This document shows, in pieces, positions 9,353 through 18,261 of a stretch of DNA of 44,062 bases (position 1 is its first letter; every line of letters begins with the position of its first letter). The stretch covers positions 1 to 44,062 of the forward strand of contig AJFK01000100.1 of assembly GCA_000467715.1 (NCBI GenBank), written 5' to 3'. Made by a program: the position numbers and the translations under genes. This DNA comes from Hysterium pulicare CBS 123377 (lineage: Eukaryota > Ascomycota > Dothideomycetes > Hysteriales > Hysteriaceae). The notes below the pieces were generated by a model that was not told where the DNA came from, did not search any database, and saw only the letters and a program-made list of their open reading frames with translations.

Positions 9353-11411
9353 ATGTCGTATAGAGGTCATTCCTCATATTCTTACGGACGTCCCGGCAAC
9401 AGTGGCGGTCAAGGCTACAGCAGCCAACAGGGACAACAAGGAAGTCAAGATGACCATCATGGCAATGACAGTAAGGCTTCTCAGATCATCGTCGCTATGG
9501 AATGCTAACGCTCGCTCTAGGATACCGGCAAGACGATCGTGGGTACGACCACAGGTCACGCGATCGAGAACATCACGGTGAGGATTCGCGTATCCAGTTG
9601 TGCACTGAGGCAAATGCTAAAACAATCAAGGATACGGACACGGTCGGCGGACACCTTCTCCGGTACACTATGACCGGATAGTCGACCAGGCGAAACAACG
9701 GACACAAACGGTAGTGGAAACCTTCTTGGTTGAGCTAGAATCGCTCGTCATGGAGGCAACCGCCGCTGCAACTCTTGGGAAGGAGTTCAGCATACCACCG
9801 GAGGCGCCGGAATTCTTCAGGCTGCATATAGAGCAGGATTCTGAATGGAACCGGAGATACGAGACGATAAAGCAGGCTAAGGCCCTGCTGGAACGGAGAA
9901 AGGTAGATTCTCCAGATGCGACGCCAATCGCCGCTACTCGGCCGATGTCACATATCGGACAGAGAAGGGAGAACTCTCACAATGCGACGCAAAACGCCGC
10001 TTGTGGGCCGGTATCAAATATCGGGCCTGGAGGTACAGCAGGAAATGCTGCGGAGAAACCGATAGTAAACATCGGGAACGCAACGGCACCATCTCGGCCG
10101 CTTCCAATACTCGGTCCGAGACCCGCACCATATCTTAGCGGAAATCCGGTCTCAAATACCGGCGCGGGTGACTCGACGTCACTAATGGACCAACGTCGGG
10201 CGAGAATGCGGCAAGGGTCAGCTGCACCAGCTGCACCCACCCAGACCCCTCAACAAATGGGAATACCGGCGGCTGTTACAGCCATTAACAATGGGCTGTT
10301 CGCGCCAGCGCCCGCGCCATCCTACTCGCAGGCCGCGACTAAGCCTGCCCAGGTTCCAAGCCTGAACTTCGGCATTCCCGGGAGCATCCATGCTCCGGGA
10401 AATCAACAATCATCCGGCCGAGGTGGTGGTCCGGCTCGTGGCAGTGGTCGCGGTGGCCATGCTTCTCGCGGCGGGCACGCTGGTGGCGGATATCGTGGCG
10501 GATTTAAAGGAACACGAGCAACTCGTCCTCCACCGGATAATTGGTCTCGGTGGGAAACATACTGGGATCTGAAGCCACCACCAGGCATGATCTACAAGGA
10601 CAAAGACGGCAAGGTGTCCCCGGAGCAATACTGGGGCACCAAACGGAAGGACCTGGGTCTTTGTTTCGATGTGTATGGCAGAAACAAAGAACATTATTGC
10701 AAGTACTCTTCTGGAGAGTGCTTTTGGCGGCATCATGCGCTGGAGGCGGATGAAATAGAATGGGTGGACCCAGAATGGTACGAATGGGTGATGGAGAACA
10801 ACTTTAACGGCGATCGCTTCCCTCCGGACAGCGAAAAGTCAACATACAACGGACGACCACGGATTCGGAGTGATGGCTATGCTGTTTACAGTCCGCATAA
10901 AATTGTGCCTGCCTCCACGACAACACGGGAGTGGAACCTGGCTGCAATGGATCCGGACCGATTGCATACCCCTAAGCCAACGGAAGAGCAAACGCTGTTA
11001 GCGTCTCAGACACCGGATATCCGTAGCACATATCGTGTCCCGGGACAAGGCAAAATAACGGAAACCAGTAAAGGAAGATCGCTGAATGCTGACGTCCTGG
11101 ATGCATCAGGCGCACAGGTCCAGCAGGAGACTTACGGAGATTCTTTGAACAAGCTCAAAGGAAAGGCAAATGCGGACAATGCCGCTGACGAAAAGGCAGG
11201 GGAGGACAACGCTGCGAAGGACTCCGCAGTTCAGGATGGTGAGAGCGCGGACAAACCCGCAAAGGACGCAGGGAAGGGTGAGGAAGCGGAGAAGACGGAA
11301 AGCAGTAGCCCTGCAGAGAGTGCCGCAGAGAATAGCGGAGAAGGGGAAAAGGAAGAGGCGAAGGATGGGGAGGAGAAGGCGGCGGAACAAACGGAGGGGG
11401 CAGAGAAGTAG
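9353..11411 (+). CDS. RGG-box protein with CCCH-like finger (651 aa, two introns)
   Basis: Exons are 9353-9470, 9521-9577 and 9631-11411. Introns are 50 and 53 bp, with GTAAGG and GTGAGG donors and GCTAAC / GCTAAAA branch sites. The N-terminus is Tyr/Gly/Gln- then Arg/Asp/His-rich, of the disordered type found in granule-forming RNA-binding proteins. A helical segment follows (about 75-155), then a long Pro/Ala/Asn linker with imperfect repeats. An RGG box lies near 317-352 (GRGG, SRGG, YRGG). Next comes C403-x11-C415-x6-C422-x3-H426, close to a CCCH finger but with long spacings, in a Trp-rich domain. The tail (about 570-651) is a low-complexity Ala/Glu/Lys/Asp run. RGG plus CCCH points to RNA binding; the family itself I do not recognise. 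It shares a promoter with the knuckle-RS gene. Confidence 0.82.
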
Positions 11412-11418
11412 ATAATCT

Positions 11419-11541
11419 CTCCTACACCGGCGGAGCTATTTGCTCCTTTTCATGTTCCTCAATTTCAATGAATCGTTGAAATCGAGCTCTTTGCAGTTTG
11501 CTAGCACTATATGCGGTGTTGTCTGAATGGTGTTGCATTCA
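11419..11541 (+). repeat. Hairpins 3' of the RGG-CCCH gene
   Basis: Starting about 20 bases after the stop are GGAGC-TATTT-GCTCC (11432-11446), ATTTCAA/TTGAAAT (11462-11482, extendable by a T-G wobble to leave a 5-base loop) and TGAATG-GTGTTG-CATTCA (11524-11541). They are not obviously periodic and could be chance or a decayed array. I list them because the neighbouring genes show the same arrangement more clearly. Confidence 0.4.
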
Positions 11542-12047
11542 TGTTGAGGGGCGATGGAATGAAGTTGAGAAGTGTGCGACCGCCAAGTTGTTCTAGTCCC
11601 AACAAGGCCATTGCCGGTAAGCAGCCGCCGAACAGCAAGACGCTCTAAATTGCAATGATCGTAAAGACAACTACTTCCTACCCCAACAGCGTAGATTACC
11701 AATTTGACATTCGCTACGGTTTGTACTCTGCGTTCCTGAAGCATCTTCTCGAACATCTAATCTGCTGAATGCCATTTCCCGCACTGAGTTCATAAAGTGT
11801 AAGGCCTGTCTCCGCCGCTCTCTGCCTGCTGCGTCTGCATATTCCGATTGATTTCAGTGGGTTAAGGGCAGATAGTGGAGCGCAAACTTTGTTCGGGGGC
11901 TCGTAACGCTCAGTAGTATGTGGTGGGCGATTGAGAACCATGAGATCGCTTAACCATTTCCGTCCTAGCCCCTGCGGCCTTCCATTACTCTAATCCCAAC
12001 GACGGCGCCAACTCCGCTTCCTCTCCAACCTTTCATCTTTCTACAAA
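11542..12047. other. Intergenic gap with leader of the next gene
   Basis: No gene is seen here. A few weak inverted repeats continue from the hairpins upstream, for example TTGTT/AACAA near 11588-11605. The last 80 bases are C/T-rich and form the likely 5' leader of the coiled-coil gene at 12048. Confidence 0.5.
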
Positions 12048-13666
12048 ATGGCCTCCGGATCACGATCCCCGGAGAAATCCTCTACAGGCTACTCTTCAGC
12101 ACACTATGTACGGTTTGGAGTTGCAGAAGAATTCAACATGAATACGGAACGGCTTGCTCTGGCAGCTGCGTACAACGATGACACTTTCCCAGAGCTCGAG
12201 GCGCAATTAACGGAATTAAAGACGAAAACGGCATTCAGAGCGGAGCTACTCGATGGAGCTAAAGGCATTAGGGAGGGTCTTGAAGCGGATTTGAAATCGG
12301 GTGAAAAATTGGCCATGCTGGCTGATCTGGATAGTGCTCGAAGTATGCTCACCCTCAACGATGATGATTTACAGATGCTTAAAGAACTTCTCCAGAGAAT
12401 CTGGCTGAGCAAGTCAAGCTCTTCAATGACTTGTCCGCGAACCATCAGAGTTTGCAAAATGACAATCAACGGCTTCAAACAGAAGTTAAGAAAGCCAAGG
12501 AAACCCAGCGGCATTATGATCAGACGGACACGAGCTTGCAAAGCTTGCAGCGTCAGCTTGACGAGAAAATGGCCTCGGTTGGAAGGTTGGAAGCAGAGAA
12601 CCTTACCTTGAAAAAGGAGCTTGATGAAAAGGAGGGCGAGCTTCTTGGGGTCCAAAAAGGCCTGAATCAAGTGGAGGAAGACCTCAAAACGGAGCAACTC
12701 AAGATTTGCAGCCGAGATGAGGCCATCGGAAAGAAAGACGGAGAGATTCAGACCTTGGAGTCTCAACAGGAGGATAGCATCGAGGAGATCGAAAAGCTCA
12801 AGAAGACGCTAGGTGAAAAAGAGCGGAAAATCAATGATCTCGAGGGTGATATAGGCGAAAAAGACCGAAAGATTTCGGAGCAAGAGTCGCACATTGGAAA
12901 GCAGAGTCAAGATATTAAGAATCTTGAGGACGATGCTACCGGAGACCGCGAAAGGATAACGGAGCTGGAAACAAAGCTTGATAACGCTATATCCGCAAAA
13001 GAGGAGGCGAAGAACGAACTCGAGCAATGTGGCAGAAAATGGAGACGGGAGACGGACGATACTAGGTCAAAATACATCGATGCTTTATTCACCAAGGACA
13101 AAGCAATCGAAGCCGAGAAGGCGAGAGCTGACAAGGTCACAACGGAACTAGAAGAGAATGTAACGGCTTTGGGAAAGCTCCAGGTGGAATTGGACGATCT
13201 GGATGTCAAATTCGACGAACTTGGCGCTCAAGTCACATATGTTCTCTCGGACTCTGCTCGGCACTTCGCTTTGGAGCCAAAGCAATTCTTCCCCGAATTC
13301 TTCAAAAAGGACATAAGAGCGCAGCCTACGCAATGGGTTAAAGACCGCCGGCGCCAGCTGGACACCGCTATCAAGGAAAGATTGGCAAATCTCGAGCTTT
13401 TCAAGAAATGTCTCGAGGATACTAAAACTGAATTGGCGAACGCGCGGCGACAGCGGGATCAATATCATTGGGACTTGAAAGTCTGCCGGGCAAATATCAA
13501 GTCGATGCAGGATGGAGAAGATCAATTCTCTATTCAATGCACTAACCTAATGCAGCTGGTAAATGAAAGGGATGGAGAAATCGCAAGTTTCGAGGAAATC
13601 ATCAAGAAGAAAGACATAATCATCCAACGGTATGAGAATGTGATCAAGGGCTATCTGGAAGGCTGA
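12048..13666 (+). CDS. Long coiled-coil protein, unknown function (521 aa, one intron)
   Basis: Exons are 12048-12342 and 12396-13666. Two long ORFs overlap here in different frames. A 53-bp intron (GTATGC donor, TGCTTAAAG-like branch, acceptor TCTCCAG) joins them, so no frameshift is needed and heptads run unbroken across the junction (LDSARKNLAEQVKLF). Residues 30-330 are almost continuous Glu/Lys/Leu coiled coil, with internal motifs resembling each other (EKDRKISEQES, EKERKINDLEG). The C-terminal part (about 375-521) is a separate helical region with Phe- and Trp-containing motifs (FPEFFKKD, QWVKDRRRQLD) and a distal helix ending in GYLEG. It resembles golgin- or tropomyosin-like scaffolds only in composition. 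There is no membrane segment or signal. Hairpin array B begins one base after the stop codon. Confidence 0.75.
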
Positions 13667-13667
13667 G

Positions 13668-13975
13668 GCGATAATTCACCGCGAAAAGCCAAGCAACATT
13701 ATGTATTGCCGCAGCGCAAACTGTGCGATCGATAATCATCGCAATCCTGCAGAATTATCGCGGACAGAGCGATGCAGTTCATTCTAACTAAAGGCGGTAC
13801 TAATTACTGCGACGATAAGCGATGCTATTCTTCGCGAGAAACATACGGTACCGTTCACAGCAGAGAACAAGCGATGCCATTCTTCGCGCTGCTATTCACT
13901 TCAACGAGCAAGCGATGCTATTTATCGTGGGATCAAGCGTATTAATTACGCAGAGTAAGCGATGCCAATCATCGC
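13668..13975 (+). repeat. Hairpin array B (about 25-bp period), 3' of the long coiled-coil gene
   Basis: The core is the same as in array A with a different period. Units start at 13668, 13693, 13725, 13769, 13794, 13819, 13845, 13871, 13912, 13937 and 13959; most steps are 22-26 bp. Clear stems are GCGGTA-CTAAT-TACTGC (13794-13810), GCGATG-CTATT-TATCGT (13912-13928), GCGTA-TTAAT-TACGC (13937-13951) and GCGATG-CCAAT-CATCGC (13959-13975). Units such as GCGATG-CTATT-CTTCGC (13819) keep five pairs and one mismatch. Substitutions in the different units again mostly preserve pairing. Confidence 0.82.
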
Positions 13976-16190
13976 GGTGTGATCCATTGCGCATATTGGT
14001 TTCATGTAAATCTAAAGCCACTGTCAAGTATCTAATTTATTTTCCGCGTAGTGAAATGGTGCTTAAGTCTGGTCTCGTCCAAACTAATCACTGAGCCCGA
14101 AGGATAATGCTTAATAGCTATAAGCCGGTGATTACTACATCAATGTGCTACAATTACGCGCATGCATCTCTTCAGCGTCATCCACACCCGATACTCAAAT
14201 GCAATTTACGTCTTAACTCGGAAAAGAGAAGAGGCATCAGATTCTCACCTTGCCTTTGGCCTCCAGAATACACCATTTCGAACGGATAGACCGTACACCT
14301 TATGAAGAAAAGGTGTGCGCGCGGAACCGTCCTGTTGGGTAAGTTCTAACGAGAATAAGATTGAATGTTGGCCTTTTCTCCACTTAGTCAAGCTATAATA
14401 GGTTACGGAAAGTGGCCTTTAGGGTACTTTGTGATACTTCTGTTAGAAGATCGACGTAGTTGATAGGTATAGGGTGACCTCGTGTGCTGTCGCTATTCTG
14501 ATGTGATGAAACTGTTACGAGGTCAATGATTGGCTCTCAAATCTTTCATGTTCTCCCGAGAATGCTGCACTGTATGCCGCTTGAACTTATGCCAAAGCTA
14601 ATAATACTAGGCAAATCGGCTATAGCATTATCTTTCTGATCACACGAGGTCCTCTTGAAATTGATAACATGAATGATGGGATCCAATATTCTTGGTCCAT
14701 CCTAGAAGCGAATACGTTGCAATATCTTCCGCAGTCCCATCCAACGTCGCTAAAGGTATCCTATAGTTTTCCAGACCACAAAGTTAATTCGACGGTGCCT
14801 AAATTATGATTAAGGGCTTATTGACCTGTTAATAACGTTCGTAAAGACTCGATTAATGCTACAACTCCCTTTTCCTCTGGAAATTCCCCATCGGTGGGTC
14901 GACACCATTCGAAAATAGCTAGTCAATTAGTCAACCGCAAACATATATCGTATTCAACTGCGTACTAAGTCCTACTACAGCTCCTAAAGAAAAGGATGTT
15001 AGAATAGTTGAGATCAGTATACGTATAACCGCATTATACGATATGCCACTAAGATTCAATGCTTATCACTTTCAACGCAACAATACTAGGTGCTATGGCT
15101 CACCTTTCTTAAGAGCGAAGCGAGTTGCTCTACCGTGACAGGCAACGGGCAACCAGCAACATGTTTTAGAGAAACGGCCGTGCTTTCTAAGATCGTATCA
15201 AAATCGCCGTAGCTAGTCGCTTTGTTCACCTCAACCTTCAAAGAGGAATGCTTGCCCAGATACTTTGCTGTCTTGATATACACTACTTAGGTGCAACATT
15301 AATCGTCCCTGCTAGCTCGACACGGTAGAAATATTCTGATCCTAGCCATATAGAGGATTTAGTCTTCCTCAAAGCATATGCGGTGTTCCTCGGTTCAATG
15401 TTAAATTTTAAGGGAATATCAAGAGAACGAACCATTTCCACTGCAAAGGTCTTTTAGTTAGATTCAGACTATGGGAGTGTTACCTGCTAACTCACTCTAC
15501 GTTGTACGGCTCCCATACCGCACCGTTTTTGGCGTTTGAGATCTTCTTCCCGAGAAAAAATTTGCCAGATTGCGAATACAAGAATCCGATCGGTTTATCT
15601 TGTGATTAGAACCCCATCCTACTACGCTGTGGGGGGTCTCGGTCTCATATAACTCTTCCGTGTTCCGAAATAAAGGCGCCGACATAGGGTCTCAAATATA
15701 TAGGGATCCCAATATAGGGCCCCAGGGCTCATGTAAAGTCCCCTTGTCGCTCAAAATGAACCAAACCAGGTTATGATAGCTAAATTTCAGGGCTGAAAAC
15801 GACTCAGATTTAGAATAGCTGATCTAGATTTCAGGCTGTGACACAGCATTCTCAATGGCCAACATAACCGAAAAAATGTGAGACACCGACTACGAGGCTG
15901 AGGCATTCAAAGAGTAGGGCCTAAAGTTCCACGCTAGAGCACATATCATGCTGAAAGGCCACAGCTTTGCAGCTGAAGCTATTATAAAGAGAGTGAGACA
16001 CTTTGTGAAGAGCCTTATAATGAGCTAGACAAGAATGGACGTCTACGTTTACAGCTAGAGTGCCGCTTACCTCCTCTCACTTATATAGCCGATATATCAA
16101 AAGCAAACAAAGTTTGTAGATGCTCACCTGTCTCTAGATGTATTCTTCGATAATCTCAGAGGAATACCACGATTAGCCTATGTTGTTGCT
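13976..16190. other. Decayed intergenic sequence
   Basis: Only short ORFs and AT-rich, stop-rich stretches are present. It lies immediately before the polyketide synthase relic, so the ketosynthase part may once have been here. I could not find a KS active-site or HGTGT-type motif by reading, so it is either gone or too mutated. Confidence 0.45.
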
Positions 16191-16193
16191 TAG

Positions 16194-17129
16194 TACAGAG
16201 GTAGACTTGCTGCCAGACTGGCGGAAGCGGCCAAATTGCGCGGAGCAATGATGTCCGTGACTCTATTTTAAGAGAACGTGTATTATTTTAAGAGCGCAAG
16301 ATATACGACGGTATCATTCACTCTGTCACCGTTGATGTTTTAACAGCCCGTCAAATGTTACACAATCCGGCCGACTGAGTCCTCTAGATTTTAAAAGGGA
16401 AAGCACGACAAGGACAAATCTTTGCCTTGAAGCTCAGCACAGCCGGCGAGGCGTATCATTCGCCCACTATGCAAGCTGTCGCTTCGGAGTACTACGGCTC
16501 TGTGGGCTTACTTTACCCCGGAGATCATGGCCAGTGCAATCCCAATGATCCCATTTGTCACTGGTCAGCCCGTCAAATCGCCCGCGCAAACGTTTTCAAC
16601 GCCCAATATCGGGTTGAGAACATGGTCCGTCCTGTGTTGTTTTCGCAAGCCCTTTCATGTCTTTACAATTCTTCTCTGGGCGTAAATTTGGAGACACTCC
16701 TTTACCAAGGATTGATGAGTTGATTGAGATTGACCAACATTAGGCGCTACGGCGTCTTGCGCAGGATGTCACGATGCAACTGACTGGAAAGCGAAGCGTC
16801 AGATATATTTCTGCCCCCATCGTGTTTTAGCTCACCCGTCAGGAACATTCTTCAGCTAGTCAAACCATTGTTCAGTTGCAGTTATTCTGTCGCAATCTCT
16901 CTTGCTAATCAAGCCCCGACTCCGATTGCGAAGCCACCCAACTCCCTGATAGACACACCACTATACGCGTTCAGCTAATCCTAAAGTTACTGGTATGAAT
17001 CTCGTCTGAGTTAGGATTTCTAGATCGCGGAGCTCCAGACCCTCATATCTGCTCGGCTTTCCAGCTTCAGACTGGAATCCATTAGAGCCGCGTTGGCGGA
17101 AGTTATTGAGCATCGAAGTTAAGCTATGA
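16194..17129 (+). pseudogene. Relic of a highly reducing polyketide synthase (AT to start of DH)
   Basis: Fragments of an iterative type I PKS occur in the right order but in changing frames. At 16194-16262 the frame reads YRGRLAARLAEAAKLRGAMM, the acyltransferase segment after the nucleophile elbow. At 16336-16371 it reads CFNSPSNVTQSG, the NSPxxVTxSG block. At 16427-16723 it reads KLSTAGEAYHSPTM, containing the catalytic His block, followed by YRVENMVRPVLFSQAL. At 17043-17129 it reads YLLGFPASDWNPLEPRWRK, the LLG...NPxEPRW start of the dehydratase domain, then a stop. Frame changes and stops separate all the blocks, and no ketosynthase or downstream domains are visible. It is certainly non-functional as a synthase. 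Confidence 0.85.
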
Positions 17130-17213
17130 ATAGTGGACTATGCGGTATGTATGGATTCGAGACGAAATATAATAGTGTTCTAATTAGTCCATTAGTGCGA
17201 CAGTGAAAAGGGG

Positions 17214-17462
17214 TTAGTTTTCACCAATAATCCGCTGTGCGAACGACCTCGCCATATCACTCAGTCCTTTTCCACCAACCATGCTTTTCCCATCGCCAAT
17301 GTCCTTTTGAAAACCACTGTTCGCCGCTCCGGCTACCCCCGGTGCTCGAGCCATCGTCTTCGGTGTCATTGTAGCCGCTGTCGGAGCCACCAGTCTCGTC
17401 CTGTCGAGCATATTTTTCCGCTCTAGGCGTAACTTATGTGAGAATCGATCATGTGAAGACAT
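17214..17462 (-). CDS. Small hypothetical protein (82 aa)
   Basis: A single ORF of 82 codons with plausible amino-acid composition: basic N-terminus (FSHKLRLERKNMLDRTRL), an Ala/Thr/Pro/Met middle, and a Gly/Lys-rich C-terminus ending RIIGEN. I recognise no domain. It lies between the PKS relic and the 3' side of the unknown gene at 18256, with no ORF overlapping it on the other strand. It could be a real small gene, the last exon of something longer, or chance. Confidence 0.35.
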   Translation of the reverse strand: MSSHDRFSHKLRLERKNMLDRTRLVAPTAATMTPKTMARAPGVAGAANSGFQKDIGDGKSMVGGKGLSDMARSFAQRIIGEN

Positions 17463-17963
17463 TCGCTGATAGTAATTCTCTGGTTTTTAAATCATCCAGG
17501 TGCCTTCTTGAGAGCGCAGGAGATCACAAGCTTTGTGTGTTGTGATGGACCGTCGGGATTTGTCGCAGATTCTAACATGAACATCTCAGGGGACTGCTTT
17601 CGGGTTTCCACCTCGGGGCCAACGGCACAAGAAGATAAGGCGCAATCTTAAGTTCCTGTACTACTGCTGCTTCTTTCAGAATCGATATCTGCAATTGGTT
17701 ATGATAGCTTTTGATAGAAAGCCAACTCAGCGACAACTGGATACTTATTATAAATCGGGTGGGCAAAAAGTTCACAGTCACTGACAGTAATTGATCATCG
17801 TCATTTGCTGTATTGATACCTGGGTAACATGAGAGCATTTAGTTTGGCGAGGTTGATTTACGGATGCGATTTTAATCAAAGACCACGACGTAGCTGACGT
17901 ATTGTGCTTGAATTTGGCCCCGTGCTGAACTTGAGGCAAAGCTTGAATTACTATCTACTGAGC
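17463..17963. other. Intergenic, nothing recognised
   Basis: One short minus-strand ORF (17572-17838) has an unconvincing composition. No repeat or domain was seen before hairpin array D begins at 17964. Confidence 0.4.
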
Positions 17964-18261
17964 CTGATGAATCCTTATCAGTGCTCAGACTCTAAATCGC
18001 AGCATTGAGCTGATGAGTGCCGATTACCGATTAATAACAGCGGTCTTAGAGGACTCTTCAGGCTGATAATTGATATCTGCTCTGAACTGCCAAAGTGGAT
18101 CGATGATTGATATCGATTTTGAGTTGTTCGTGCAGGCCAATGCTTCAAATTAGTCCTGCGGTGTACTGGCCGGCTAATGATTGCTATTAGCCTTGAATTA
18201 TGATGCAGGCTGATGAATGACATCAGTCCTGAATGATAGCAATCCGACCTTGACTTCAAGG
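17964..18261 (-). repeat. Hairpin array D (about 36-bp period), 3' of the 544-aa gene
   Basis: Units start at 17964, 18027, 18063, 18099, 18137, 18174, 18210 and 18248, so most steps are 36-38 bp. Good stems are TCGATG-ATTGA-TATCGA within 18099-18117, CTAATG-ATTGC-TATTAG extended to GGCTAATG/TATTAGCC (18172-18192), CTGATG-AATGA-CATCAG (18210-18226) and CCTTGA-CT-TCAAGG (18248-18261). The last contains the stop codon of the minus-strand gene (TGA at 18258-18256). The units at 18027 and 18137 keep only four pairs each. In several units the G-T wobble lies on the + strand, antisense to the gene, so pairing in that transcript would be one step weaker. Confidence 0.78.

Noticed and set aside
12048-12611. 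187-codon uninterrupted ORF as a gene of its own
   Set aside because: Its last 90 codons lose coiled-coil character, and the intron at 12343-12395 restores it in the other frame.
15955-15985. GHSFAAEA reading as the acyltransferase nucleophile motif of the PKS relic
   Set aside because: It lies about 235 bases before the YRG block, where an intact enzyme has only 60-80, and the surrounding frame does not fit.
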